Assembly: GCF_016093275.1 (NCBI RefSeq)
Contig: NZ_JAEDAK010000016.1
Location: 48,842-112,841, forward strand
DNA: 64,000 bases
DNA from: Inhella proteolytica
Lineage (GTDB): Bacteria; Pseudomonadota; Gammaproteobacteria; Burkholderiales; Burkholderiaceae_C
Reading direction: 5' to 3'
Made by a program: the position numbers and the translations under genes. The notes below the pieces were generated by a model. That model did no database searches. It saw nothing but the letters and a program-made list of their open reading frames with translations, and was not told the DNA's origin. This document shows, piece by piece, positions 1 to 9,512 of the stretch (position 1 is its first letter; every line of letters starts with the position of its first letter).

Positions 1-1
1 G

Positions 2-745
2 GTGAATGCCGACGCCGGCCTGCTGCTCTCGAACAAGGCCCTGCTGCCGGTGGCCGATCGCGTGGCCTTCGGCTTCGGCTTCCAGGGCGTGGAAAAGGTG
101 CAGCAGGGCGTGGTGACGGGCAACCCGGTGCGCGCCGCCATCGAGAACCTGCCCGCCCCGGCCGAGCGCTTTGCCGGCCGCACGGGCCCGCTGCGCGTGC
201 TGGTGGTGGGTGGCTCGCTGGGTGCCAAGGCCCTGAATGAGGCCATCCCCGCCGCGCTGGCCCTGCTACCGCCCGAGCAGCGCCCGCAGCTGGTGCACCA
301 GACCGGCAACGCCAACCTGGCCGCCGTGCTGGCCGATTACGACGAGCGCGGCTTGATGGGGCCGGGTGGAGCCGAGGTGCGCCCCTTCATCGACGACATG
401 GCCGCCGAGCTGGCCGCCGCCGATCTGGTGATCTGCCGCGCCGGCGCCATCACGGTGAGCGAGCTCTGCGCCGCCGGCGTGGCCGCAGTGCTGGTGCCCC
501 TGGTGGTGAAGACCACCGCGCACCAACGCGACAACGCGGAACACCTGGCCGCGCAGGGCGCGGCCATCCACCTGCCGCAGCCCGAGGCCACGCCCGCGCG
601 CCTGGCCGCACTGCTCTCCACCGAACTCACGCGCGCGCGCTGCCTGGCATTGGCCACGGCCGCGCGCGCCCAGCACCGCCCCGGCGCCGCCCAGCGCGTG
701 GCGGATGCCATCGAAGCCCTCACGCAAGGAGGCCGCGCCCCATGA
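2..745 (+). CDS. murG: UDP-GlcNAc transferase MurG, 3' part (5' end outside window)
   Basis: MurG adds GlcNAc from UDP-GlcNAc to lipid I, making lipid II on the inner face of the cytoplasmic membrane. The frame is open to the window edge. The first visible residues ([11 protein letters not shown]) match the family's lipid-I-side loop, so about 110 N-terminal residues are missing; the GTG at base 2 is not a true start. The C-terminal Rossmann half is present: a [16 protein letters not shown] nucleotide loop, a [24 protein letters not shown] donor-site segment broken here only by description, and the later [13 protein letters not shown] stretch. The stop overlaps the murC start (ATGA), so the two are probably translationally coupled. 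Confidence 0.95.
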   Translation: MNADAGLLLSNKALLPVADRVAFGFGFQGVEKVQQGVVTGNPVRAAIENLPAPAERFAGRTGPLRVLVVGGSLGAKALNEAIPAALALLPPEQRPQLVHQTGNANLAAVLADYDERGLMGPGGAEVRPFIDDMAAELAAADLVICRAGAITVSELCAAGVAAVLVPLVVKTTAHQRDNAEHLAAQGAAIHLPQPEATPARLAALLSTELTRARCLALATAARAQHRPGAAQRVADAIEALTQGGRAP

Positions 746-2148
746 AGCACGCGGTCAAACGCATCCATTTCGTCGGTGTCGGCGGCGCCGGCATGTCCGG
801 CATTGCCGAGATCCTGCACAACCTGGGTTTCCAGGTCAGCGGGTCGGATCAATCCGCCAGCGCCGTCACCGAACGCCTGGCGCAACTGGGCCTGACGATC
901 CACATCGGCCACGCCGCCGAACACATCGGCAACGCCCAGGCGGTCGTCACGTCCACGGCGGTGAAGGCCGACAACCCCGAGGTGCTGGCCGCCCGCGCCG
1001 CGCGCGTGCCGGTGGTGCCGCGCGCGGTGATGCTGGCCGAGCTGATGCGCCTGAAGTCCGGCATCGCCATCGCCGGCACGCATGGCAAGACGACGACGAC
1101 CTCGCTGGTGACCTCCATCCTGGTGGAGGCCGGCCTGGATCCGACCTTCGTCATCGGCGGCCTGCTGAACGCGGCCGGCGCCAACGCCCAGCTCGGCAAG
1201 GGCGAGTTCATCGTCGTCGAGGCCGACGAGAGCGATGCCAGCTTCCTGAATCTGAGCCCCGTGCTGTCCGTGGTCACCAACATCGACCAGGACCACATGG
1301 ACACCTACGGGCATTCGGTGGAGCGCCTGCACCAGGCCTTCATCGAATTCCTGCACCGCATGCCCTTCTACGGCGCGGCGGTGGTGTGCAGCGACGACGC
1401 AGGGATTCAGGCGGTGCTCGAGCGCATCGAGCGCCCGCTGGTGCGCTACGGCCTGGGCGAGGATGCCAATGTGCGTGCCGTCAACATCCAGGCACTCAGT
1501 GGCGGGCAGATGCAATTCATCTGCCAGCGCCGCAACGGCACCCAACTGCCCGACCTGCCCATCACCCTGAACCTGGCTGGCGAGCACAACGTGCGCAATG
1601 CGCTGGCGGCGATTGCGGTGGCCACCGAGATCGGCATTGCCGAAGCCCCCATCCAGCGCGCACTCGCGTCGTTCCAAGGTGTGGGCCGGCGCTTCCAGCG
1701 CCACGGCCTGTGGCCGGCGGGTGAGGGCGGGCAGTTCCTGCTGATCGACGACTATGGCCACCACCCGGTGGAGATGGCCGCAGTGCTGTCCGCCGCGCGC
1801 GGCGCCTTCCCCAGCCAGCGCATCGTGCTGGCCTTTCAACCCCATCGGTACACCCGCACGCGCGATTGCTTCGAGGACTTCGTGCGCGTGCTCGGGGCCG
1901 CCGACGCCGTGCTGCTGACCGAGGTCTACAGCGCCGGCGAGGCGCCCATCCCCGCCGCCGATGGCCGCGCCCTGGCGCGCGCGCTGCGCCTGGCCGGCAA
2001 GGAGCCCCTGTTCGTGCCCGAAGTGGCCGACATGCCTGCCGCGCTGGCCCAGCTGACGCGCGACGGCGACGTCGTCATCGGCATGGGCGCCGGTTCCATG
2101 AGCAGCCTGCCCAAGCGCATGGCCGAGCACTTCAACGCCAAGAACTGA
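742..2148 (+). CDS. murC: UDP-N-acetylmuramate--L-alanine ligase MurC
   Basis: MurC joins L-Ala to UDP-MurNAc using ATP, the first step of stem-peptide assembly in the cytoplasm. The protein has 468 residues, the usual length. Visible are the N-terminal [14 protein letters not shown] dinucleotide-like loop (residues 11-25), the Mur-ligase P-loop GTHGKTTTT (112-120), [11 protein letters not shown] in the central domain, and [10 protein letters not shown] and PHRYTRT in the C-terminal domain. The ATG overlaps the murG stop by four bases. ddl follows after 2 bases. murB is not between murC and ddl, as is common in Burkholderiales. Confidence 0.98.
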   Translation: MKHAVKRIHFVGVGGAGMSGIAEILHNLGFQVSGSDQSASAVTERLAQLGLTIHIGHAAEHIGNAQAVVTSTAVKADNPEVLAARAARVPVVPRAVMLAELMRLKSGIAIAGTHGKTTTTSLVTSILVEAGLDPTFVIGGLLNAAGANAQLGKGEFIVVEADESDASFLNLSPVLSVVTNIDQDHMDTYGHSVERLHQAFIEFLHRMPFYGAAVVCSDDAGIQAVLERIERPLVRYGLGEDANVRAVNIQALSGGQMQFICQRRNGTQLPDLPITLNLAGEHNVRNALAAIAVATEIGIAEAPIQRALASFQGVGRRFQRHGLWPAGEGGQFLLIDDYGHHPVEMAAVLSAARGAFPSQRIVLAFQPHRYTRTRDCFEDFVRVLGAADAVLLTEVYSAGEAPIPAADGRALARALRLAGKEPLFVPEVADMPAALAQLTRDGDVVIGMGAGSMSSLPKRMAEHFNAKN

Positions 2149-2150
2149 GC

Positions 2151-3116
2151 ATGTTCGACACCTCCTCCATCGACCCCAAGGCCCTCGGCAAGGTGGCCGT
2201 GCTGTTCGGCGGCAGCAGCGCCGAGCGCCCAGTCTCGCTGATGAGTGGCGCCGGCGTGCTGGCCGCGCTGCAGTCCCTGGGCGTGGACGCCCACCCCTTC
2301 GACCCGGCCGAGCGCCCGCTGCAGGCGCTGAAGGACGAGGGCTTCAACCGCGCCTTCATCGCCCTGCACGGCCGTGGCGGCGAGGACGGCAGCCTGCAGG
2401 GCGCACTCGAATGCCTGGGCATCCCCTACACCGGCTCCGGCGTGATGGCTTCGGCCATCGCGATGGACAAGGTCAGCACCAAGCGCATCTGGATCGCCGA
2501 GGGCCTCCCCACACCGCGCGCCCTGGTGCTGGCGCGCCACGAGCTGACGCGCGAGCGCGTGCGCACCATCCCTGATGAACTGGGCCTGCCGGTGATCGTC
2601 AAGCCGCCGCATGAGGGCAGCAGCTTCGGCGTCAGCAAGGCGCAGGGCTATTCGGACATGCAGGGCGCGGTGGAGCTGGCGCTGGGCTTTGACGACGAGC
2701 TGCTGTTCGAGGAATGCATCGAAGGCCCTGAGCTGACCTGCGCCGTGCTGGGCGATGGCCAGGATGCCCAGGCGCTGCCGGTGGTCGAGATCCGTGCCGT
2801 GGGCGGCAACTACGACTACGAAAACAAGTACGTCAGCGACAGCACGCAGTACCTGTTCGGCAGCCTGCCTGCCGCGCTGGAGGCCGAGGTTCAAGCCCTG
2901 GTGCTGAAGGCCTACCGCCTGTTGGGCTGCCGCGGCTGGGGCCGTGCCGATCTGATGCTGCGCCAGAAGGACCAGAAGCCCTTCCTGCTGGAGATGAACA
3001 CCAGCCCCGGCATGACCTCGCACTCCCTGGTGCCCAAGGCCGCCAAGCAGATCGGCCTGGACTACCCGCAGCTCTGCCTCTGGCTGCTGGCGCAGGCCCG
3101 CCTGGATCGCCGCTGA
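2151..3116 (+). CDS. ddl: D-alanine--D-alanine ligase
   Basis: Ddl makes the D-Ala-D-Ala dipeptide used by MurF. The protein is 321 residues with an ATP-grasp fold: [16 protein letters not shown] near the N-terminus, a lid region with [10 protein letters not shown], and the C-terminal Mg/ATP site [18 protein letters not shown]. The frame stays open far upstream inside murC, so the start was set at the ATG two bases after the murC stop, which puts the first conserved strand at the usual distance from the N-terminus. It sits between murC and ftsQ and is probably co-transcribed with both. Confidence 0.97.
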   Translation: MFDTSSIDPKALGKVAVLFGGSSAERPVSLMSGAGVLAALQSLGVDAHPFDPAERPLQALKDEGFNRAFIALHGRGGEDGSLQGALECLGIPYTGSGVMASAIAMDKVSTKRIWIAEGLPTPRALVLARHELTRERVRTIPDELGLPVIVKPPHEGSSFGVSKAQGYSDMQGAVELALGFDDELLFEECIEGPELTCAVLGDGQDAQALPVVEIRAVGGNYDYENKYVSDSTQYLFGSLPAALEAEVQALVLKAYRLLGCRGWGRADLMLRQKDQKPFLLEMNTSPGMTSHSLVPKAAKQIGLDYPQLCLWLLAQARLDRR

Positions 3117-3123
3117 GCCCTTG

Positions 3124-3945
3124 ATGACCGACACCTTGCCCACCGACAGCCTGCCCAGCGACATCCGCTGGATGCAGCTGGCCGCGCCCGTGCTGGCGCT
3201 GCTGGCCGTGCTGCTGCTCGTGACGGCAGGGGGGCGCTGGCTGGCGCAGCGGCCCTGGTGGGATTGGCGCCAGATCCGCATCGAAGGTGATGTCGAGCGC
3301 AACAGCCTGGCCACGCTGCGGGCCAATGCGCTGCCGCATCTGCAGGGCAACTTCCTGACCCTGAACCTGGCGCAGGCGCGCAAGGCCTTCGAGGCCGTGC
3401 CCTGGGTGCGGCATGCCCAGGTGCAGCGTGTGTGGCCCGGGCTGATGAGGGTCAAGCTGGAGGAGCACCGTGCCGTGGCGCTCTGGGATGGCCGCGGCGA
3501 CTGGGGCGAGCCCGCCCCCGAGCGCGCCCTGCTCAACTCGCACGGCGAGGTCTTCCACGCCAATCTCGGCGATGTCGAGGACGAGAACCTGCCCGTGTTC
3601 GCCGGCCCCAACGGCAGCGCCCCGCAGGTACAGCGCCTGTGGATGCGCCTGCAGGGCAGCAGCCAGCGCCTGGGCGAGCGTGTCACCCGCCTCGAACTCT
3701 CGGGCCGCGGTTCATGGCGCCTGGCCTGGGCCAGCGGTGCCGTCGTGGAACTGGGCCGTGGCAGCGAGGACGACCTGGTGCAGCGCTACGAGCGCTTCCT
3801 GCCCCATGCCCTGGCCGTGGCCCAGCGCTTTCACACCAGCGTGGCCGGCGCCGACCTGCGCCATGTCGAGGGCTATGCCCTGCGCCTGACCGGTATTGGC
3901 GTGAATCCCAACCCCAACCCCAAAGCAATTACGAGGAAACCCTAG
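3124..3945 (+). CDS. ftsQ: Cell division protein FtsQ
   Basis: FtsQ is a bitopic divisome protein linking FtsL/FtsB and the cytoplasmic components. It has 273 residues: a short cytoplasmic tail, one membrane segment at about residues 17-38, a POTRA domain starting at DWRQIRIEGDV, and a periplasmic beta domain with PWVRHAQVQRVWPGLMRV. The reading frame offers TTG at 3121 directly before ATG at 3124; the ATG is preferred. The last codons and the 3' end fall in sequence of clearly lower GC than the body, which is where the ftsA composition shift begins. Confidence 0.95.
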   Translation: MTDTLPTDSLPSDIRWMQLAAPVLALLAVLLLVTAGGRWLAQRPWWDWRQIRIEGDVERNSLATLRANALPHLQGNFLTLNLAQARKAFEAVPWVRHAQVQRVWPGLMRVKLEEHRAVALWDGRGDWGEPAPERALLNSHGEVFHANLGDVEDENLPVFAGPNGSAPQVQRLWMRLQGSSQRLGERVTRLELSGRGSWRLAWASGAVVELGRGSEDDLVQRYERFLPHALAVAQRFHTSVAGADLRHVEGYALRLTGIGVNPNPNPKAITRKP

Positions 3946-3946
3946 C

Positions 3947-5176
3947 ATGGCCAAGGAATACAAGGATCTGGTCGTCGGCCTGGATATCGGCACGTCCAAG
4001 ATCATGGCCGTCGTCGGCGAAGTCATGCCGGGCGGGGAATTGCGGCTCGCGGGTTTGGGCATGGCGCCCTCGCATGGTTTGAAACGCGGCGTGGTGGTCA
4101 ACATCGACGCCACCGTGCAAGCCATCCAACAGGCCCTGAAAGAGGCCGAAATGATGGCCGACTGCAAAATCACCCGGGTTTTCACGGGGATCACCGGCAG
4201 CCATATTCGCGGGCAGAACTCCACCGGCATGGTGATCGTGCGTGACAAAGAGGTCACGCCGGTGGATGTGGCCCGGGTGGTGGAAACCGCCAAGGCCATC
4301 AATATTCCCAATGATCAGCGCCTGTTGCTGGTCGAGCCGCAGGAATTTGTCATCGACGGCCATGAGGTCAAGGAACCCATCGGCATGAGCGGCGGGCGCC
4401 TGGAAGTCAAGGTGCATATCGTGACGGGCGCTCAATCGGCGGCGGAAAACATCGTCAAATGCGTGCGCCGCTGTGGTCTGGAAGTCGAGCAATTGGTGCT
4501 CAATCCCAGCGCCAGCAGTTTGGCCGCCCTCACCGCCGACGAGCGTGAACTCGGCGTGGCGCTGGTGGACATCGGCGCCGGCACGACCGATGTAGCGATC
4601 TTTACCGGCGGATCGATCCGACATACCGCCGTGATCCCGATCGCGGGTGACCTCATCACCTCTGACATCGCGATGGCCCTGCGCACCCCGACCAAGGATG
4701 CCGAGGAAATCAAGGTCGAGTTTGGGGTGGCCAAACAAATGCTGGCGGACCCGGCCGCCCAGGTCGAGGTGCCGGGTTTGGGTGACCGTGCGCCGCGCAT
4801 GTTGTCCAAGCAGGCGCTGGCGGGCGTGATTGAACCGCGGGTCGAGGAAATCTTCGCCCTGGTGCACCAGGTCATCCGCGAATCGGGTTACGAAGAGTTG
4901 CTCAGTTCCGGAATCGTGCTGGCGGGCGGCTCGGCGGTGATGCCCGGAATGATCGAACTGGCCGAGGACATGTTCCTCAAACCCGTGCGGCGCGGCAATC
5001 CGACGTATAGCGCCGCCCTTTTCGACATGGTTGCCAATCCCCGCTCCAGCACCGTCATGGGCCTTTTGGAAGAAGGTCGGCTGGCGCGAACCCGGGGTTT
5101 CAAGGCGGCTCAGCAGGCCGGCTCCATGAAAACCCTGATGCACCGCTTCAAGGATTGGTTCGCCGGGACGTTCTGA
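3947..5176 (+). CDS. ftsA: Cell division protein FtsA
   Basis: FtsA is the actin-like ATPase that tethers FtsZ to the membrane. The 409-residue product shows the actin-fold phosphate loops (GLDIGTSKIMAVVGE at the N-terminus, LVDIGAGTTDVAIF in the middle), the adenosine motif GIVLAGGSAVMPGM, and a C-terminal amphipathic helix ending in MHRFKDWFAGTF. A GAGGAAA ribosome site lies just upstream of the ATG. Hand counts on three separate 60-base lines (4321, 4681, 4861) each give 57% GC, against 73-78% on sampled lines of murC and ftsQ. The gene is intact, so the shift is in base and codon use, not in function. Confidence 0.97.
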   Translation: MAKEYKDLVVGLDIGTSKIMAVVGEVMPGGELRLAGLGMAPSHGLKRGVVVNIDATVQAIQQALKEAEMMADCKITRVFTGITGSHIRGQNSTGMVIVRDKEVTPVDVARVVETAKAINIPNDQRLLLVEPQEFVIDGHEVKEPIGMSGGRLEVKVHIVTGAQSAAENIVKCVRRCGLEVEQLVLNPSASSLAALTADERELGVALVDIGAGTTDVAIFTGGSIRHTAVIPIAGDLITSDIAMALRTPTKDAEEIKVEFGVAKQMLADPAAQVEVPGLGDRAPRMLSKQALAGVIEPRVEEIFALVHQVIRESGYEELLSSGIVLAGGSAVMPGMIELAEDMFLKPVRRGNPTYSAALFDMVANPRSSTVMGLLEEGRLARTRGFKAAQQAGSMKTLMHRFKDWFAGTF

Positions 5177-5272
5177 CACCACAAAACAAGGGGTTCAAAC
5201 CAAATAAAGCGGGTTTGAATCTGGATTTTTCACAGTATTGCCGCGAGAATGTCGCGGTCCACGGAGGTAAGT
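5177..5272 (+). promoter_or_regulatory. ftsA-ftsZ intergenic region with two perfect inverted repeats
   Basis: This 96-base AT-richer spacer holds TTCAAACC (5194-5201) and its exact inverse GGTTTGAA (5212-5219) with a 10-base loop, then CCGCGA (5241-5246) and TCGCGG (5252-5257) with a 5-base loop. The second hairpin sits just upstream of the ftsZ ribosome site ACGGAGG (5261-5267). A weak -35-like TTGAAT at 5215-5220 is followed by TATTGC at 5236. ftsZ promoters commonly lie in or near ftsA; the role of these repeats here (promoter, attenuator or RNA hairpin) is inferred. Confidence 0.5.
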
Positions 5273-6511
5273 ATGGCCATCGAGATGATCGAAGAGTTCA
5301 ACCAAGGCACCCGCATCAAGGTGATCGGTGTTGGCGGCGGCGGCGGGAATGCCGTCGAGCACATGATCGAACAGGGTGTGCAAGGGGTCGAATTCATTGC
5401 GGCCAATACCGATGCCCAGGCCCTGAACCAGTCGCGCGCCGACCAGCTGATCCAGCTCGGCCGTAGCGGCTTGGGCGCCGGCGCCATTCCCGAGCGCGGC
5501 AAGGAAGCCGCGGCTGAAGCCGAAGACCGCATCCGTGACGTGCTCGAAGGCACCGACCTGCTGTTCATCACCGCCGGCATGGGCGGCGGCACCGGCACCG
5601 GCGCGGCCCCGGTCATCGCCAAGGTGGCCAAGGACATGGGCATCCTCACTGTCGGCGTCGTCACCAAGCCCTTCGACTTCGAAGGCTCGCGCCGCAACAA
5701 GCAGGCCGACGCCGGCCTGACCGAACTCGAAGCCGCGGTGGATTCGCTGATCGTGGTGCTGAACGACCGCCTGCTCGACGTGCTGGGCGACGACGCCACG
5801 CAGGAACAGGCCTTCGCCTTCGGCAACGACGTGCTGAAGAACGCCGTTGGCGGCATCTCCGACGTGATCCACCTGCCCGGCCTCGTGAACCTGGACTTCC
5901 AGGACGTCCGCACCGTGATGCAGGAACCCGGCAAGGCGCTGATGGGCACCGCCCAGGCCGGCGGCCCGGACCGCGCCACCAAGGCGGCCGAGCAGGCCAT
6001 GGCCTGCCCGCTGCTGGACGGCATCAACCTCACCGGCGCGCGCGGCGTGCTGGTGCTGATCGCCGCCTCGCGCTCCACCTTCAAGCTGGCCGAGTCGCGT
6101 GCCGCCATGAGCGCCATCAAGCGCCTGGCCCATGAAGACGCGCACGTCATCTACGGCACCGCCTACGACGACAGCCTGGGCGACCAGCTGCGCGTCACCG
6201 TCATTGCCACCGGCCTGAACAGCGCCAAGCAAGCCGCAACGACCGACAGCCGCCCGCAGATGCAGGTGGTGCATGGCCAGCGCACCGGCACTGACAACCT
6301 GCCCATCCTGACCCAGGCCGTGGCCAGCCCCGGCCTGCCGGGCCAGGGCCATGCCCCGGTGATGGGCCATGGCGGCGGCGGCGACTTCGGCAACCGCGAC
6401 ATGCCCTCGGTGTGGCGCTATGGGCGGGCGGCGCAGAAGGTTGATGCGCTGTCGGCGTCGGGTCTGGACGATATTGAAATCCCTGCATTCCTGCGTCGTC
6501 AGGCGGATTGA
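5273..6511 (+). CDS. ftsZ: Cell division protein FtsZ
   Basis: FtsZ is the tubulin-like GTPase that forms the Z ring. It has 412 residues: N-terminal GTPase domain with GVGGGGGNAV (19-28), the tubulin signature GGGTGTG at 104-110, a T7-loop segment NLDFQDVR, a variable linker, and the C-terminal peptide DIEIPAFLRRQAD that binds FtsA and ZipA-like partners. An in-frame ATG at 5249 would add eight residues, but ATG 5273 is chosen because ACGGAGG lies 5 bases upstream and the MAIEMIEEFN start matches relatives. A strong terminator follows. Confidence 0.98.
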   Translation: MAIEMIEEFNQGTRIKVIGVGGGGGNAVEHMIEQGVQGVEFIAANTDAQALNQSRADQLIQLGRSGLGAGAIPERGKEAAAEAEDRIRDVLEGTDLLFITAGMGGGTGTGAAPVIAKVAKDMGILTVGVVTKPFDFEGSRRNKQADAGLTELEAAVDSLIVVLNDRLLDVLGDDATQEQAFAFGNDVLKNAVGGISDVIHLPGLVNLDFQDVRTVMQEPGKALMGTAQAGGPDRATKAAEQAMACPLLDGINLTGARGVLVLIAASRSTFKLAESRAAMSAIKRLAHEDAHVIYGTAYDDSLGDQLRVTVIATGLNSAKQAATTDSRPQMQVVHGQRTGTDNLPILTQAVASPGLPGQGHAPVMGHGGGGDFGNRDMPSVWRYGRAAQKVDALSASGLDDIEIPAFLRRQAD

Positions 6512-6540
6512 TTTCAAAGCCGGCGCTGACCGGCGATTAG

Positions 6541-6570
6541 GGGCTCGTGCTGCGGTACGAGCCCTTTTTT
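6541..6570 (+). terminator. Rho-independent terminator after ftsZ
   Basis: GGGCTCGT (6541-6548) pairs perfectly with ACGAGCCC (6557-6564), with an 8-base loop, and is followed by six T residues (6565-6570). It closes the murG-ftsZ transcription unit and separates it from lpxC. Confidence 0.9.
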
Positions 6571-6594
6571 CATTCCGCTCGGACAATCCCGCCC

Positions 6595-7530
6595 ATGCTG
6601 GCTCAACGCACTTTGAAATCCATGACCCGCGCCGTTGGCGTGGGCATCCACAGCGGACGCAAGGTCGAGCTGGTGCTGCGGCCCGCGCCGGTCAACACCG
6701 GCATCGTGTTCCGCCGTACCGATCTGGCGCAGCCGGTCGATATTCCGGTCAACCCGCAGGCCGTGTGCGACACCCGCATGGCCACCACCATCAGCCCGGG
6801 TGGCGACCCCGGCGCGCCCAAGGTGCAGACCATCGAGCACCTGCTCTCGGCCTGCGCCGGGCTGGGCCTGGACAACCTGCGCATCGACATCAGTGCCGAC
6901 GAAGTCCCCATCCTCGACGGCTCCGCGGCGAGCTTCGTGTTCCTGCTGCAGTCAGCCGGCATCGAGCTGCAGGACGCTCCCAAGCGCTTCCTGCGCGTGA
7001 AGAAGCCCGTCGAGGTGCGCCGCGGTGAGGGCAAGCGGCTGATGTGGGCGCGGCTGGAGCCCCTGCACGGCTACACGCTCAGCTTCGAGATCGAGTTCGA
7101 CAACCCCGCCGTGGCCGCCACCGGCAGCCGCTACACCTTCGACATGGGCTCGCACGCCTACAAGCGCGAGATCGCCCGTGCCCGCACCTTCGGCATGACC
7201 AGCGACATCGAGCTGATGCGCTCGCGCGGCCTGACGTTGGGCGGCAACATGGACAACGCCATCGTGGTCGACGACGACAAGGTGCTGAATGCGGAAGGGC
7301 TCCGATACGACGACGAGTTCGTCAAGCACAAGATCCTCGACGCCATCGGCGACATGCAGGTGGCAGGCCACCCGCTGCTGGCGGCCTACACCAGCTTCAA
7401 GGGCGGTCACGCGCTGAACAACGAGCTGCTGCGTGCGCTGCTGGCCGACCCCACGGCTTACGACTACGTCGAGTTCCAGGACCCGGCCCAGGCCCCGGCC
7501 GGCTTTGCCGAGCTGGCGCCGGCCTGGTGA
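6595..7530 (+). CDS. lpxC: UDP-3-O-acyl-N-acetylglucosamine deacetylase LpxC
   Basis: LpxC is the Zn-dependent deacetylase that commits UDP-GlcNAc to lipid A synthesis. The product has 311 residues (E. coli 305). It begins [21 protein letters not shown], close to the family N-terminus, so the start was set at ATG 6595 rather than the earlier in-frame codon that lies inside the ftsZ terminator. Zn ligands are visible in TIEHLLSA (His about residue 82) and in HKILDAIGD (His and Asp). A short insertion lies before the first ligand. It lies behind the ftsZ terminator and must have its own promoter in the 24 bases after the T-run or rely on readthrough. Confidence 0.97.
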   Translation: MLAQRTLKSMTRAVGVGIHSGRKVELVLRPAPVNTGIVFRRTDLAQPVDIPVNPQAVCDTRMATTISPGGDPGAPKVQTIEHLLSACAGLGLDNLRIDISADEVPILDGSAASFVFLLQSAGIELQDAPKRFLRVKKPVEVRRGEGKRLMWARLEPLHGYTLSFEIEFDNPAVAATGSRYTFDMGSHAYKREIARARTFGMTSDIELMRSRGLTLGGNMDNAIVVDDDKVLNAEGLRYDDEFVKHKILDAIGDMQVAGHPLLAAYTSFKGGHALNNELLRALLADPTAYDYVEFQDPAQAPAGFAELAPAW

Positions 7531-7546
7531 AGCCGGTGCACTCCGC

Positions 7547-7729
7547 ATGATCGGTTTTCGCATCGTCTTCGGCCTGCTGCTCTTGGCGGCCCTGGTCTGC
7601 TTCGGCCTCGCGCTGGTGAAGCGCGAGCCGCGCTGGCAGCGCCTGGGGGTGCTGATCCTGAAATGGACGCTGATCGCCGCGCTGGGCTTCTTCGCCGTGC
7701 TGATCGCCGACCGAACCCTGGGGGGCTGA
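7547..7729 (+). CDS. Small two-helix membrane protein
   Basis: A 60-residue protein with two hydrophobic segments (about residues 4-22 and 35-52) separated by a basic turn KREPRWQR. It begins 16 bases after lpxC and ends 3 bases before the methyltransferase gene, so it is probably part of the same transcript. I recognise no domain. Short membrane proteins directly behind lpxC are plausible in this group, but I cannot name a family. The ATG at 7547 was chosen because it begins immediately before the first hydrophobic segment; the longer upstream frame lies within lpxC. Confidence 0.7.
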   Translation: MIGFRIVFGLLLLAALVCFGLALVKREPRWQRLGVLILKWTLIAALGFFAVLIADRTLGG

Positions 7730-7732
7730 GGC

Positions 7733-8506
7733 ATGGATTGGCTGCAGCACAACCGTCAGGCCTGGAACGCTGATGCCGCCGCGGGTGGCCCCTGGTCCAC
7801 GCCGGTGGACGAGGCCGCGCTGGCGCGCGCCCGCGCCGGCGATTGGCAGGTGCACCTGACCCCCAAACTGCCGGTGCCGCGCGAGTGGTTCGGCGACATC
7901 GCCGGCCGCGACCTGCTCGGGCTGGCCTCGGGCGGCGGCCAGCAGATGCCGCTCTTTGCCGCCGCCGGCGCGCGCGTCACCAGCTTCGATTTCTCCGAAG
8001 GCCAGCTCGGCCTGGACGCCGAGGTGTGCAGGCGCGCCGGCCTGCCGCTGCGCTGCGTGCAGGGCGATATGCGCGACCTCAGCGCCCTGTCCGACGCCAG
8101 CTTCGACCTCGTATTCCACCCGGCCTCGAACTGTTTCGTGCCGGATGTACTGCCGGTCTGGCGCGAGTGCTGGCGCGTGCTGCGCCCGGGGGGCGTGCTG
8201 CTGGCCGGCTTCATGAACCCGGCCGTCTACCTGTTCGACCATGAGGTGGCCGATGCCAGCGGCGAGCTGCGCGTGGCCTACCGCCTGCCCTACTCGGAGC
8301 TGGAGCTGCCCGCCGAGCAGGCACGCCGGCGCGCACAGGGCCAGCCGCTGGAGTTCAGCCACTCGCTCGACACCCTGATCGGCGGCCAGTTGCAGGCCGG
8401 CTTCCTGCTGGCCGGCTTGTTCGAGGACCACTGGTTCGACGACAGCTGGCTCTACAGCCGCCACGCGCCGATCTGCATCGCCACGCGCGCCGTCAAGCCG
8501 GGCTAG
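7733..8506 (+). CDS. Class I SAM-dependent methyltransferase (type 11-like)
   Basis: A 257-residue Rossmann methyltransferase. LLGLASGGGQQMPLFAAAGA is the SAM-binding motif I, VTSFDFSEGQL carries the acidic ribose ligand, and CVQGDMRDL and SFDLVFHPASNCFV correspond to motifs II-III. The tail (about 170-257) is a substrate-recognition extension seen in small-molecule methyltransferases. The substrate cannot be told from sequence. The gene follows the small membrane protein after 3 bases and is likely co-transcribed with lpxC. Confidence 0.85.
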   Translation: MDWLQHNRQAWNADAAAGGPWSTPVDEAALARARAGDWQVHLTPKLPVPREWFGDIAGRDLLGLASGGGQQMPLFAAAGARVTSFDFSEGQLGLDAEVCRRAGLPLRCVQGDMRDLSALSDASFDLVFHPASNCFVPDVLPVWRECWRVLRPGGVLLAGFMNPAVYLFDHEVADASGELRVAYRLPYSELELPAEQARRRAQGQPLEFSHSLDTLIGGQLQAGFLLAGLFEDHWFDDSWLYSRHAPICIATRAVKPG

Positions 8507-8557
8507 GGCGAGCCCGAGGCCGGGCGGCCAAGGGCCCGTGTCACCATTGCCGCACAA

Positions 8558-9442
8558 ATGGAGACACGCCCTGCCGGCCGCCGCAGCAGATCCAGCCGGA
8601 TGGTGCTGGCCCTGCTGTCGCTGGCCTGCGCGCTGCCGGCCTGGGCCGCCGAGCGCTTGGTGTGGGCCGGCTCGCCCTATGCGCCGATGGCCATTGCGTC
8701 GGGTCCGCTGAAGGGTCAGGGCTATGTGGACCGCATGATTGCCGAAGTGTTGCAGCCCGGTCTGCCGCAGTTCCGCCACGAGCAGATGCAGGTCTCGCCC
8801 AACCGCCTGGAATTGGAGCTGCTGCGCACCGACATCGCCGTCTGCAGCCCGGCCATGAGCAAGGCGCCGCAGCGCCTGGAACGCTACCGCTACACCCAGC
8901 CTCTGTTCCGCTTCCTGCCGGCCGGGGTGGTGCTGCGGCGCGAGCAGGCGCTGCGCAGCGGGCCTGGGCCGCTGGCGCTGCAGCAACTGCTCGCCCAGGG
9001 CCTGCGCTTCGGCGTGGTGGGCTATCGCGCCTACGGGCCACGCGTGGATGCCCTGCTGGAGCGCCATGAAGCCCAGCGCCAACGTTTCATCCTCAGCCAG
9101 TCCAACCAGGCCGTGCTGGCCATGCTGGCGCGCGGTCATGGCGTCGATGCCGTGCTCGTCTACGGCTTCGAGCTGCGCCACTTCGCCTTGCAGCAGCCCG
9201 AGCTGGGCGCCGAGCTGGTGTGGCGCCCGCTGCAGGAGCTCGACGACACCCAGCTCTCCTACACCGCCTGCTCGCGCAACCCGGCGGGCGAGCGCGCGGC
9301 CCGGGCCATCGACGCGCTGCTGCAGCAGCCGGGCGTGCGCGAGCGACTCCAGGGCCTGTACGAGGCCTGGCTGGATGAGGAAGGCCAGCGCCAGCTGCAG
9401 GCGCTGCGCCAGCGCATGGAAGCGCAGTTCTGGCAGGAGTGA
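8558..9442 (+). CDS. Periplasmic solute-binding protein, type 2 fold
   Basis: A 294-residue exported protein with a signal peptide (hydrophobic stretch MVLALLSLACALPAWA, cleavage likely after AWA). The mature part resembles the SBP family 3 fold used by amino-acid uptake and by sensory periplasmic domains (GYVDRMIAEVL, DIAVCSPAMSKAPQRLERYRYT). No ABC permease or ATPase is nearby, so it may feed a distant transporter or act as a sensor. In-frame ATG codons exist at 8558 and 8600; the second would start right at the signal peptide and is equally possible. No clear ribosome site precedes either. Confidence 0.7.
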   Translation: METRPAGRRSRSSRMVLALLSLACALPAWAAERLVWAGSPYAPMAIASGPLKGQGYVDRMIAEVLQPGLPQFRHEQMQVSPNRLELELLRTDIAVCSPAMSKAPQRLERYRYTQPLFRFLPAGVVLRREQALRSGPGPLALQQLLAQGLRFGVVGYRAYGPRVDALLERHEAQRQRFILSQSNQAVLAMLARGHGVDAVLVYGFELRHFALQQPELGAELVWRPLQELDDTQLSYTACSRNPAGERAARAIDALLQQPGVRERLQGLYEAWLDEEGQRQLQALRQRMEAQFWQE

Positions 9443-9500
9443 GCCGCCCGCAAGGGGGTGTCTGTAGGGTTCTCCGCGCCTCCACTGCCGATCTCTGCAT

Positions 9501-9512
9501 ATTGGATCCAAT
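9501..9512. promoter_or_regulatory. 12-bp perfect palindrome, possible operator
   Basis: ATTGGATCCAAT is a perfect palindrome in the 179-base gap before the AmpG-like carrier. Eleven of its twelve bases recur at 36722-36732, just before the M32 carboxypeptidase gene. Dyads of this type are typical of regulator sites, but no bound protein can be named. Confidence 0.35.

Noticed and set aside
337..2130. 597-codon minus-strand frame opposite murG and murC
   Set aside because: Antisense shadow of well-conserved murG/murC; composition rich in His, Gln, Arg and Gly with no recognisable fold.
9501..9512. Firm operator call for the palindrome
   Set aside because: A 12-bp palindrome can arise by chance; only two sites are seen and no regulator gene is linked, so it is kept only as a low-confidence site.
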